Counted from the first letter of the stretch, positions 1 to 7,625 are shown. The stretch is 7,625 nt of DNA from an uncultured Labedella sp. (GCA_934636065.1 CAKTZW010000077.1:1-7625), one strand, 5' to 3'. Numbers and translations: made by a program. Notes: generated by a model from the letters alone, not told the origin.

Positions 1-482
1 TCGCGTTCCAGCGCGCCGGGATCGTCCCGGACGCGATCACGCTCGCGAAGGGCATCGGCGGCGGCGTGCCGATCGGTGCCCTCGTGACCTTCGGTCGCGC
101 CTCCGAGATCTTCTCGCCCGGGCAGCACGGGAGCACGTTCGGCGGCAACCCGTTCGCGACCGCGACAGCGAACGCGGTGCTCGGAGAGATCGAGGCAGCA
201 GGTCTCGTCGAGAACGCCCGCCTGCGCGGAGAGCAGCTGCGGGCGCTCATCGCCGCGATCGACTCCCCGCTCATCCTCGAGACCCGCGGTGCCGGACTGC
301 TCGTCGGCATCGGGCTCGCGGAGCCCGTCGCGCCCGCGATCGTGCGCGCCGCCCTCGAACGCGGCCTCGTCATCAACGCGCCGAACGATCGCAGCATCCG
401 CCTCGCCCCGCCCCTCATCATCGGCGACGCCGAGCTCGCCGAGTTCGACTCGCGGTTCCGCGCCGCCCTCGCCGCCGTCTGA
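1..482 (+). CDS. argD: Acetylornithine aminotransferase, C-terminal part (5' end outside window)
   Basis: The reading frame is open from base 3 and gives the last 159 residues of a class III, PLP-dependent aminotransferase. The enzyme converts N-acetylglutamate semialdehyde to N-acetylornithine with glutamate as amino donor, in the cytoplasmic arginine pathway. The segment TLAKGIGGGVPIGA carries the lysine expected to form the Schiff base with PLP (codon 48-50). It is followed by QHGSTFGGNP, the conserved loop that contacts the cofactor phosphate across the dimer, and by the C-terminal small domain with ETRGAGLLVGI. The family is about 400 residues long, so roughly 240 residues lie upstream of the window. 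The identification as argD rather than another ornithine or GABA aminotransferase rests on argF following 20 nt downstream and argH after that. No break or frameshift is seen. Any operon promoter or arginine operator would be upstream and is not visible. Confidence 0.93.
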   Translation, partial: AFQRAGIVPDAITLAKGIGGGVPIGALVTFGRASEIFSPGQHGSTFGGNPFATATANAVLGEIEAAGLVENARLRGEQLRALIAAIDSPLILETRGAGLLVGIGLAEPVAPAIVRAALERGLVINAPNDRSIRLAPPLIIGDAELAEFDSRFRAALAAV

Positions 483-502
483 CCTCCACCGAAAGCAGCC
501 AC

Positions 503-1426
503 GTGACCCGCCACTTCCTCCGCGACGACGACCTCTCGCACGCCGAGCAGTCGACGATCCTCGATCTCGCGATCGAGCTCAAGAAGGACCGCTTCGCCAC
601 GAAGCCGCTCGCCGGTCCGCAGACCGTCGCCGTGATCTTCGACAAGTCGTCGACCCGCACGCGCGTCTCCTTCGCCGTCGGCATCGCGGACCTCGGCGGC
701 GTGCCCCTCATCATCTCCACGGCGAGCAGCCAGCTCGGCGGCAAGGAGACGGCGGCCGACACGGCGCGCGTCCTCGAGCGGCAGGTCGCCGCGATCGTGT
801 GGCGCACGTACGCGCAGGCCGGCCTCGAGGAGATGGCGGAGGGCACGACGGTCCCCGTCGTCAACGCGCTCTCCGACGACTTCCACCCGTGCCAGCTTCT
901 CGCCGACCTCCTGACGATCCGCGAGCACAAGGGAGCCCTCGAGGGACTCGTGCTGACGTTCATCGGCGACGGCGCGAGCAACATGGCCCAGTCGTACCTG
1001 CTCGCGGGCGCGACAGCGGGCATGCATGTGCGGGTCGCCTCCCCGGCGGGCTATGCGCCCAACGACCAGGTCGTCGCCGACGCCGAGGCGCGCGCCCGGG
1101 AGACCGGCGGGTCGATCACCCTGTTCACCGATCCGGACGAGGCCGTCGCGGGATCCGACGTCGTCGTCACCGACACGTGGGTGTCGATGGGCAAGGAGGA
1201 GGAGAAGGCGAAGCGCCTCACCTCGCTCGCGGCCTACCGCGTCGACACCGAGCTCATGGCCCGGGCGAAGTCGGACGCCGTGTTCATGCACTGCCTCCCC
1301 GCCGATCGCGGCTTCGAGGTGACGGAGGACGTCATCGACGGACCGCAGAGCATCATCTGGGACGAGGCGGAGAACCGGCTCCACGCGCAGAAGGCGTTGC
1401 TGGTCTGGCTCCTCGAGCAGGCGTGA
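503..1426 (+). CDS. argF: Ornithine carbamoyltransferase
   Basis: This 307-residue protein catalyses carbamoyl phosphate + ornithine to citrulline + phosphate. The length is normal for an anabolic OTC. The carbamoyl-phosphate motif STRTR is at residues 50-54, HPCQ at 128-131, the ornithine-binding loop DTWVSMG at 224-230 and the catalytic HCLP cysteine loop at 263-266, so every expected active-site motif is present. The start is GTG at 503. The N-terminus it gives (MTRHFLRDDDLS) matches the usual start of the family, and a weak purine-rich ribosome site (GAAAG, 491-495) lies 7 nt upstream. The gene starts 20 nt after argD stops and is very probably cotranscribed with it. The next gene is argH rather than argR or argG, which is a shortened arginine operon order. 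Confidence 0.96.
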   Translation: MTRHFLRDDDLSHAEQSTILDLAIELKKDRFATKPLAGPQTVAVIFDKSSTRTRVSFAVGIADLGGVPLIISTASSQLGGKETAADTARVLERQVAAIVWRTYAQAGLEEMAEGTTVPVVNALSDDFHPCQLLADLLTIREHKGALEGLVLTFIGDGASNMAQSYLLAGATAGMHVRVASPAGYAPNDQVVADAEARARETGGSITLFTDPDEAVAGSDVVVTDTWVSMGKEEEKAKRLTSLAAYRVDTELMARAKSDAVFMHCLPADRGFEVTEDVIDGPQSIIWDEAENRLHAQKALLVWLLEQA

Positions 1427-3512
<2,086 letters not shown>

Positions 3513-3540
<28 letters not shown>

Positions 3541-3710
3541 GCGACGCGCCCTCGGTACCGTGCTGGCGCCCTCGGAGGGGACGCCCGGGTGCCGCCGTCC
3601 ACCGTCCGGGGATCGGGACAAGCCAGGTGCATCGGGCGACAGCTGAGCCGAGGGCGCCATTTCGGTGCCGAGGGCGCCCGCTGGAAGTGGCGCCCTCGGA
3701 CGGGTGTAGC
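3513..3710. repeat. 198-bp imperfect palindrome with six CCGAGGGC cores
   Basis: Bases 3513-3575 and 3648-3710 are reverse complements without any gap, with about 49 of 63 Watson-Crick pairs by my count. The matches fall in three concentric blocks: 3513-3535 with 3688-3710 (22/23, including a perfect 19-bp outer arm GCTACACCCGTCCGAGGGC), 3546-3560 with 3663-3677 (14/15), and 3564-3575 with 3648-3659 (12/12). Six copies of a CCGAGGGC/GCCCTCGG core lie at 3524, 3546, 3566, 3648, 3668 and 3690. Their orientations are forward, reverse, reverse, forward, forward, reverse. The 72-bp centre shows no gene. The element exactly fills the space between the convergent glycosylase and membrane-protein genes and overlaps the end of the former. 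It could be a REP/MITE-like repeat, a bidirectional terminator, or both. No transposase gene or T-run is seen. Confidence 0.85.
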
Positions 3711-3714
3711 GCTT

Positions 3715-4308
3715 TCAGTGGAGGGCGAAGACGAAGAGGCCGGCTGAGGCCGCCGCCCACACCATGCTCGCGAGCGTCCCGATCATGAACCGCTCCCGCG
3801 TCTCGGCTTCGGCGAGCTCGGTGAAGCGGCCGACGCCCTTAATGGCGACGACGATCGCGATCGCCTCGGGAAACCCCGCGATGAGCGCTCCAGCGACGGC
3901 CGCCCTCTCGAGGTAGCCGATCGCGAGTCCGCCGCGCAGCACCTCCCGCGGCGCGGTCGCGGTGGGGGAATCCCGGTCGATGATGATGCCGCCGAAGGCC
4001 CCCGGGTGCACGGTGCCGTGCGTGGCGAGGTCGAGCGCGAAGGACGCGGCGGGCGATCCGCCGAGGACGGCGAGGGCGAACGCGGCGACGCCGAGCAGTA
4101 GAGCGACGACGAGCGGTGGGTCGGGCGTCGGAAGGGCGACCGTGACGAGGCCGACGGCGAGGAGCACCGCGGACACGACGATGAGGGCGTTGCGCCGCAG
4201 CACGATCGTGAGCACCGCGGCACCGAGAGCGGCGGCGGCGAAGCCGACGGTCGAGAACCAGTAGAGGACGGCGCCCAGCGTGCTGTCGAAGAAGTCCATC
4301 GAGCTCAT
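3715..4308 (-). CDS. Integral membrane protein, DUF3307-like C-terminal half, partner of SatD-like protein
   Basis: This 197-residue protein appears to have about five membrane segments, near residues 11-37, 41-60, 65-84, 138-157 and 174-195. A more polar loop lies at about 85-125. The most distinctive part is the stretch from about 126 to 185: GGLAIGYLERA, then a hydrophobic segment ending in AIKGVGRFTEL, then ERFMIGTLASMVWA. From memory this order (IG-LER, K..GRF.E, E..IGT..S..WA) resembles the membrane C-terminus of DUF3307 proteins, which are also found next to SatD. That link was not tested by search. No signal peptide or enzyme motif is evident and the function is unknown. The ATG at 4308 overlaps the TGA of the upstream gene (ATGA), with a GAGGA about 12 nt upstream, so the two are translationally coupled. 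An ATG three codons later is an alternative start. The stop lies 4 bp from the palindromic repeat. Confidence 0.82.
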   Translation of the reverse strand: MSSMDFFDSTLGAVLYWFSTVGFAAAALGAAVLTIVLRRNALIVVSAVLLAVGLVTVALPTPDPPLVVALLLGVAAFALAVLGGSPAASFALDLATHGTVHPGAFGGIIIDRDSPTATAPREVLRGGLAIGYLERAAVAGALIAGFPEAIAIVVAIKGVGRFTELAEAETRERFMIGTLASMVWAAASAGLFVFALH

Positions 4309-4940
4309 CCGTTCGTCGTATCCTCGTGCAGGGTCGCCAGCAGCCTAACGATCGCCTCCGACGCCGCGAACTCCTCACGGCTCGACCCCGTGCGCGCACG
4401 CATGCTCACGGCGCCCTGGGTGATGCCGAGGGCGCCGGCCGCCTCCGCCTGGGTCGAGCCGGCCTCGAGGAGGTCGTGCACCTCCCAGCCCTTGTCCGTG
4501 CGCTTCTCGCGGAGGGCGAGGACGAGCGCCACGAGCGCCTCGACGTCCTCCGGCCGGAGTGCGTTCTCGCTCGTCCCCTCGGCGCCCTCGCCGCCCTCGG
4601 TGCGGAGGGCGAAGCGCGTCGGGTTCCGTTTGGCGGCGTCGATCGCGGCGCGCGCGGCGAAGAATGCCTCGCCCGTCGAGGCGCGCGTCGAGTCGCCGAG
4701 CGGCCGACGCACGGCGCCGATGCCGAGCCCGACGCTCCATCGGCCGTCGCGCGTGAGCAGGAGGGTGAGGCGGTACGCCGTCGCGGGGTCGTCCGTGAGA
4801 GCCTGGATCTCGTCTCCGGCCGTGCGGTCGGGTGGGAGCACGAGGTTGTCGCCGTGCTCCCGGGTGATCGTCTCGAGGGCACCCGCGGCGGCGTCGGTGG
4901 TGAGTCGGCTGTCCACTTGATCGGCCGTGATGACGTACAT
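4305..4940 (-). CDS. SatD-like protein with C-terminal helix-turn-helix; probable regulator
   Basis: This 211-residue protein has two visible parts. The N-terminal domain (about 1-112) begins MYVITADQVDSR, has RTAGDEIQAL at 39-48 and WSVGLGIGAV at 68-77, and ends in a helix EAFFAARAAIDAAKRNPTRF (91-110). This order fits the SatD family as I remember it. A glycine/glutamate-rich linker (about 113-126) leads to a C-terminal domain with a helix-turn-helix, STQAEAAGALGITQGAVSMR, at 162-181. DNA binding is therefore likely, while the biochemical role of the N-terminal domain is not known. The ATG at 4940 is preceded 8 nt upstream by a strong GGAGG. The gene is first in a two-gene operon with the membrane protein and has a perfect inverted repeat over its own promoter, suggesting autoregulation. 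The residues D7, D10, D43 and E44 could bind metal if the domain is catalytic; this is inference. Confidence 0.82.
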   Translation of the reverse strand: MYVITADQVDSRLTTDAAAGALETITREHGDNLVLPPDRTAGDEIQALTDDPATAYRLTLLLTRDGRWSVGLGIGAVRRPLGDSTRASTGEAFFAARAAIDAAKRNPTRFALRTEGGEGAEGTSENALRPEDVEALVALVLALREKRTDKGWEVHDLLEAGSTQAEAAGALGITQGAVSMRARTGSSREEFAASEAIVRLLATLHEDTTNG

Positions 4941-4948
4941 GCCTTCAA

Positions 4949-4953
4949 CCTCC
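4949..4953 (-). promoter_or_regulatory. Ribosome binding site of the SatD-like gene
   Basis: On the minus strand GGAGG is followed by 8 nt and the ATG at 4940. It is the strongest Shine-Dalgarno in the window and fixes the start of the SatD-like gene. Confidence 0.85.
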
Positions 4954-4980
4954 AGGCTAATATGTGCTTGATATTAGCCT
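4954..4980. promoter_or_regulatory. Probable operator: perfect 10-7-10 inverted repeat
   Basis: AGGCTAATAT and ATATTAGCCT form a perfect inverted repeat separated by 7 bp, AT-rich against a very GC-rich background. It contains the -10 box of the minus-strand promoter in its right arm, and its left arm covers about the first ten transcribed bases. A dimeric protein bound here would block the promoter. The helix-turn-helix protein encoded 14 bp downstream is the obvious candidate, so negative autoregulation is the simplest reading. The divergent tyrS promoter is some 45 bp away and is less directly placed to be affected. Confidence 0.78.
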
Positions 4981-4999
4981 GAAACCTGATGGCTGTCGA
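4971..4999 (-). promoter_or_regulatory. Sigma-70-type promoter of the SatD-like operon
   Basis: On the minus strand TCGACA (4999-4994, one mismatch from TTGACA) and TAATAT (4976-4971) are separated by exactly 17 bp. The predicted transcription start is near 4964, giving a 5' leader of about 24 nt that holds the GGAGG ribosome site. Confidence 0.72.
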
Positions 5000-5007
5000 C
5001 TATCAGG
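4985..5007. promoter_or_regulatory. Second inverted repeat over the -35 box
   Basis: CCTGAT and ATCAGG form a 6-11-6 inverted repeat that brackets the -35 box of the minus-strand promoter. It could be a second regulator site or chance, and its sequence differs from the main operator apart from a shared CCTGA-like edge. Confidence 0.3.
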
Positions 5008-5010
5008 CCA

Positions 5011-5024
5011 CAGCGGCGCCGCTG
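5011..5024. promoter_or_regulatory. 14-bp perfect palindrome upstream of the tyrS -10 box
   Basis: CAGCGGCGCCGCTG is its own reverse complement and lies one base before the proposed tyrS -10 hexamer, overlapping the extended -10 TG. It may be a protein site affecting tyrS, or simply a GC-rich coincidence; nothing else in the window shares the sequence. Confidence 0.25.
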
Positions 5025-5038
5025 ATATCGTGAACCGG
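5023..5038 (+). promoter_or_regulatory. Extended -10 promoter of tyrS, leaderless start
   Basis: TG-A-TATCGT (5023-5031) fits an extended -10 element with a TANNNT hexamer. The hexamer ends 6 nt before the GTG at 5038, so transcription is predicted to begin at or next to the start codon. This is the usual actinobacterial leaderless arrangement. It agrees with the lack of any Shine-Dalgarno and with an in-frame TGA at 5023-5025 that blocks longer starts. No convincing -35 box is seen. Confidence 0.6.
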
Positions 5039-6333
5039 TGATCAACCCCGTTCTCCTGACCCAACGGAACGACGCCTCCTTCGAGGACGTCTGGGACGAA
5101 CTCGTCTGGCGTGGACTCGTGCACGTGTCCACCGACGCCTCGGCCCTCAAAGCACTGCTCGGCGGGAACCCGATCACGTATTACTGCGGCTTCGACCCGA
5201 CCGCCCCCAGCCTTCACCTCGGCAACCTCGTGCAGCTGCTGGTGATGCGCCGGCTCCAGCTCGCGGGCCACAAGCCCCTCGGCCTCGTGGGCGGGTCCAC
5301 GGGACTCATCGGCGACCCGCGCCCCACGGCCGAGCGCACGCTCAACTCGCGGGAGACCGTCAACGAGTGGGTCGCGAACCTGCGGGCGCAGGTGGAGAAC
5401 TACCTGAGCTTCGAGGGCGACAACGCGGCGACGATGGTGAACAAACTCGACTGGACCGCGCCGCTGTCGGCGCTCGACTTCCTGCGTGAGATCGGCAAGC
5501 ACTTCCGCGTTGGCACGATGCTCAAGAAGGACGCCGTGAGCGCGCGCCTCAACTCCGACGCGGGCATCAGCTACACCGAGTTCAGCTACCAGATCCTGCA
5601 GGGGATGGACTACCTCGAGCTGTACCGCACCTACGGCTGCGTGCTGCAGACGGGCGGCAGCGACCAGTGGGGCAACCTCACGAGCGGCGTCGACCTCATC
5701 CACCGCGTGGAGCGCGTCGACGCCCACGCGATCGGCACGCCCCTCATCACGAACTCCGACGGCACCAAGTTCGGCAAGAGCGAGGGCAACGCCGTGTGGC
5801 TGAACCCGGAGATGACCTCGCCGTACGCGTTCTACCAGTTCTGGATCAACACGGAGGACGCCGACGTGATCGCGCGGCTCAAGGTGTTCACGTTCCTCAC
5901 GCGCGAAGAGATCGAGGGCTACGAGCGCGCCGTGGCGGAGGAGCCCTTCCGTCGGGAGGCGCAGAAGCGACTCGCGCTCGAGGTCACGACCCTCGTGCAC
6001 GGTGAGGAGGCAGCGCGGGCGGCGATCGACGCGTCCGCCGCTCTCTTCGGGAACGGCGACCTCGCCGCACTCGACGAGGGGACGCTGCGCGCGGCGCTGT
6101 CCGAGCTCCCGCACGTCACGGCCGAGCCGGGCGCGTCCATCGTGTCGCTGCTCGTGGAGACGGGGCTCGTGTCGAGCCTGAGCGAGGCCCGCCGGGCGCT
6201 CGCGCAGGGCGGCGTCTACGTGGACAACGAGAAGATCGCCGACGAGGACGCCGTGTTCCAGCCGTCGCTCCCCGGCGGCGTCGCGGTGCTCCGCCGCGGC
6301 AAGCGCACCCTCGCGGGCGTCTTCACCGCCTGA
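5038..6333 (+). CDS. tyrS: Tyrosyl-tRNA synthetase
   Basis: This 431-residue class I aminoacyl-tRNA synthetase charges tRNA-Tyr with tyrosine in the cytoplasm. The tyrosine/ATP pocket begins with YYCGFDPTAPSLHLGN, with the HIGH-equivalent HLGN at 60-63. It continues with the conserved SYQILQGMDYL (183-193) and GGSDQWGN (206-213), and the KMSKS-equivalent KFGKS is at 244-248. A C-terminal S4 RNA-binding domain, starting around SIVSLLVETGLVSSLSEARR, occupies about residues 368-428. The length is normal for the bacterial TyrRS form with an S4 domain. The GTG at 5038 is chosen because an in-frame stop lies 15 nt upstream and because the following residues (LLTQRNDASFEDVWDEL) match the expected N-terminus. 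There is no Shine-Dalgarno. The 97-nt upstream region and the likely leaderless mRNA leave no room for a T-box leader. Confidence 0.96.
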   Translation: MINPVLLTQRNDASFEDVWDELVWRGLVHVSTDASALKALLGGNPITYYCGFDPTAPSLHLGNLVQLLVMRRLQLAGHKPLGLVGGSTGLIGDPRPTAERTLNSRETVNEWVANLRAQVENYLSFEGDNAATMVNKLDWTAPLSALDFLREIGKHFRVGTMLKKDAVSARLNSDAGISYTEFSYQILQGMDYLELYRTYGCVLQTGGSDQWGNLTSGVDLIHRVERVDAHAIGTPLITNSDGTKFGKSEGNAVWLNPEMTSPYAFYQFWINTEDADVIARLKVFTFLTREEIEGYERAVAEEPFRREAQKRLALEVTTLVHGEEAARAAIDASAALFGNGDLAALDEGTLRAALSELPHVTAEPGASIVSLLVETGLVSSLSEARRALAQGGVYVDNEKIADEDAVFQPSLPGGVAVLRRGKRTLAGVFTA

Positions 6334-6362
6334 CGCGGAGCGGCTTCGCCGCGCTGTGTTTT
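6334..6362 (+). terminator. Probable terminator of tyrS
   Basis: Directly after the tyrS stop, CGCGG (6334-6338) can pair with CCGCG (6349-6353), or GCGGC-TTC-GCCGC (6340-6352) can form a tighter hairpin. Either is followed by CTGTGTTTT, a short T-run. This fits an intrinsic terminator, though the U-tract is weak. Confidence 0.55.
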
Positions 6363-6365
6363 CGT

Positions 6366-6422
6366 GCCCTTCGACAGGCTCACGGACCGGGGAACGTCCG
6401 GTTTCCGAGCTTGTCGAAGGGC
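6366..6422. repeat. Long hairpin of two opposed CCCTTCGACAGGCTC-type repeat copies
   Basis: The copy at 6366-6390 (GCCCTTCGACAGGCTC...) pairs with the inverted copy at 6398-6422 (...GAGCTTGTCGAAGGGC) around a 7-nt loop. This gives a 25-position stem with two mismatches and three G-T pairs. The motif is one I remember as a very abundant intergenic repeat in Microbacteriaceae and some other high-GC bacteria. It probably acts as a bidirectional transcript end or RNA-stability element here. Confidence 0.8.
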
Positions 6423-6423
6423 G

Positions 6424-6472
6424 GGCTCAGGGACCGACTGGAGGTACCCGGTCCCTGAGCCTGTCGAAGGGC
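6424..6472. repeat. Second hairpin of the same repeat family
   Basis: A partial forward copy, GGCTCAGGGACCG (6424-6436), pairs perfectly over 13 bp with CGGTCCCTGAGCC (6449-6461) around a 12-nt loop. The inverted copy continues to 6472 (CTGTCGAAGGGC). The full copy 6448-6472 differs by one base from the reverse complement of 6366-6390. The two can therefore also pair with each other, giving alternative folds. Confidence 0.8.
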
Positions 6473-6503
6473 GAATGAGTGCAGCGCGGCGGAGCCGCTC
6501 CTC

Positions 6504-7625
6504 CTACGTCAGCCGCTTGTCGCCCGCGCGGACGACCCGCAGCCAGCGGTGGCCGTAGCCATCGAGCGGGAGTTCGAGCGCGCCGTTCTCGTCGGGCAGC
6601 AGGATGTCGCCCGCGAACAGGTCGACGAGGCGCGTCTCGTCGTCAGCGTCCGGCACCGTGATCGGCACCGTCCGCGCCTCGGACGCGAGGTTGTGCAGCG
6701 CGATGAGGTGCCCCGTGTCGCCGTGCAGGGAGTGCGCGAGCACGCTCGCGTGCGGCTGGTCGAGCAGCTCGAAGGCGCCCCAGCCGATCTCGGGGGAGTC
6801 GCGGTAGCGGGAGATGAGCAGCGCGATGAAGTTGGCGAGCGAGTCGGGGTCGTGGCGCTGCTGCGACGCGTTGACGTGCTGCGACGAGTAGCCGTCGCTC
6901 GTCAGCGGGGCCACGAGGTCCTTCTCGGGTGCCGCGGAGAAGCCGCCGTTCGGCTGATCGGCCCACTGCATCGGCGAGCGCACCGCGTTGCGGCCCTCGA
7001 TGTCGAGGTTCTCGGCCATGCCGATCTCCTCGCCGTAGAACAGCACCGGGGCGCCGGGGAGGGAGAACAGCAGGCTGTAGACCATCCGGATGCGACGGGG
7101 ATCGCCCCCGAGCATGGACGGAAGTCGCCGCCGGATGCCGCGACCGTACATCCGCATCGACTCGTCGGGCGCGAACGCCTCGAAGACCTCGGTGCGCTCC
7201 TGCTCGCTCAGCTGGTTGAGGTTGAGCTCGTCGTGGTTCCGCACGACGTTCGCCCACTGGTTCGTCGCCTCGAGCTGCGGCCGCGACAACAGCGAATCGC
7301 GTAGCGGTCCGGCGTCGCCGCGCGCGAGCGCGAGGTACAACGCCTGATTGGTCGGGAAGTCGAACTGCATGGTGAGTCCGTCCCCCTCCGCGTTGCCGAA
7401 GAAGTCGAACTGCTCCTCGTGCGGCAGGTTCACCTCGCCGAGCATCATCCCCGTGCCGCTGCGGCGGGCGATGTACCGGCGCAGGGTGCGGAGGAAGTCG
7501 TACGGGTCGTCCGGGGTGTCGTCGTCGAGGAGGTACGGCACGGCGTCCACGCGGAAGCCGTCGACGCCGAGCTGCAGCCAGAACCCGATGATGCGCGCGA
7601 TCTCGTCCCGCACCTTCGGGTTCGC
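6504..7625 (-). CDS. GH13 alpha-amylase family enzyme, trehalose-synthase-like (N-terminus outside window)
   Basis: The frame is open to the window edge and gives the last 373 residues; about 150-200 N-terminal residues, including the start of the barrel, are missing. GH13 enzymes cleave or transfer alpha-glucosidic bonds through a covalent intermediate. Conserved region II GFRVDAVPYL holds the nucleophile Asp (codon 7547-7545), region III LGEVNL the acid/base Glu, and region IV VVRNHDEL the transition-state-stabilising Asp. Further downstream, SLPGAPVLFYGEEIGM and NAVRSPMQW are shared with trehalose synthases and related alpha-glucosidases. A C-terminal beta-sandwich (about residues 300-373) follows. 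The closest match I recall is the actinobacterial TreS-like group, but LGEVNLPHEEQFDFFG differs from the usual TreS version, so the substrate is left open. No signal peptide information is available. The gene ends TAG at 6504, converging on tyrS. Confidence 0.9.
   Translation of the reverse strand, partial: ANPKVRDEIARIIGFWLQLGVDGFRVDAVPYLLDDDTPDDPYDFLRTLRRYIARRSGTGMMLGEVNLPHEEQFDFFGNAEGDGLTMQFDFPTNQALYLALARGDAGPLRDSLLSRPQLEATNQWANVVRNHDELNLNQLSEQERTEVFEAFAPDESMRMYGRGIRRRLPSMLGGDPRRIRMVYSLLFSLPGAPVLFYGEEIGMAENLDIEGRNAVRSPMQWADQPNGGFSAAPEKDLVAPLTSDGYSSQHVNASQQRHDPDSLANFIALLISRYRDSPEIGWGAFELLDQPHASVLAHSLHGDTGHLIALHNLASEARTVPITVPDADDETRLVDLFAGDILLPDENGALELPLDGYGHRWLRVVRAGDKRLT

Larger units (their letters stand above)
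6337..6501. repeat. 20-bp inverted repeat flanking the tyrS/GH13 intergenic hairpins
   Basis: GGAGCGGCTTCGCCGCGCTG at 6337-6356 matches the reverse complement of 6482-6501 at 19 of 20 positions. The two arms sit at the ends of the convergent genes (6333 and 6504) and each also contains a small GCGGC-N3-GCCGC hairpin. They may act as terminators for the gene they follow, or be the ends of a composite repeat element that contains the two inner hairpins. Confidence 0.7.

Noticed and set aside
3541..3714. Small protein-coding gene in the glycosylase/membrane-protein gap.
   Set aside because: The open frames there are Pro/Arg-rich, cross the palindromic repeat, and lack a ribosome site or recognisable domain.
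4941..5037. T-box or other riboswitch leader for tyrS.
   Set aside because: The region is under 100 nt, is taken up by the divergent promoter and operator, and the tyrS transcript appears leaderless; no specifier or T-box motif was seen.
4957..6114. Minus-strand open frame opposite tyrS.
   Set aside because: Antisense shadow of a well-supported tyrS; no motifs and no ribosome site.
6364..6558. Small plus-strand open frame across the tyrS/GH13 junction.
   Set aside because: It is the translation of the intergenic repeat hairpins running into antisense of the GH13 gene; no coding signal.

Overview
The window looks like chromosomal DNA from a high-GC actinobacterium, most likely of the Microbacteriaceae. 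The basis is the strong G/C third-position bias in every gene, the actinobacterial style of the ArgF, ArgH, TyrS and GH13 proteins, and intergenic copies of a CCCTTCGACAGGCTCAGGG-type repeat that I recall as common in that group. No rRNA, tRNA, CRISPR array, transposase or phage gene was seen.

Left part (1-3540, + strand): the end of an arginine biosynthesis operon. It holds the C-terminal part of argD (acetylornithine aminotransferase), then argF (ornithine carbamoyltransferase) and argH (argininosuccinate lyase). A 3-methyladenine DNA glycosylase gene is joined to argH by an ATGA stop/start overlap. argG and argR, which often sit between argF and argH in actinobacteria, are absent here, so argininosuccinate synthase must be encoded elsewhere. 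The glycosylase gene ends inside a 198-bp imperfect palindrome (3513-3710) with six copies of a CCGAGGGC core. This palindrome fills the junction with the next, convergent transcription unit.

Middle part (3715-5037, mainly - strand): a compact two-gene operon. The first gene encodes a 211-residue SatD-like protein with a C-terminal helix-turn-helix. The second, overlapping by ATGA, encodes a membrane protein whose C-terminal half resembles the membrane segment of DUF3307-type proteins. The operon has a good sigma-70-type promoter whose -10 box lies inside a perfect 10-7-10 inverted repeat, which looks like an autoregulatory operator. This is the least understood and most interesting unit in the window. 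The N-terminal domain of the SatD-like protein has a motif order reminiscent of palm-type nucleotide cyclases, which is a hypothesis only.

Right part (5038-7625): tyrS (tyrosyl-tRNA synthetase) is transcribed divergently from the SatD-like operon. It probably starts at a GTG on a leaderless mRNA, because an extended -10 box lies 6 nt upstream and no Shine-Dalgarno is visible. tyrS converges on a GH13 alpha-amylase/trehalose-synthase-like gene on the - strand, whose N-terminus lies beyond the window. The tyrS/GH13 junction holds a terminator-like hairpin, two further strong hairpins made from the CCCTTCGACAGGCTCAGGG-type repeat, and a flanking 20-bp inverted repeat.
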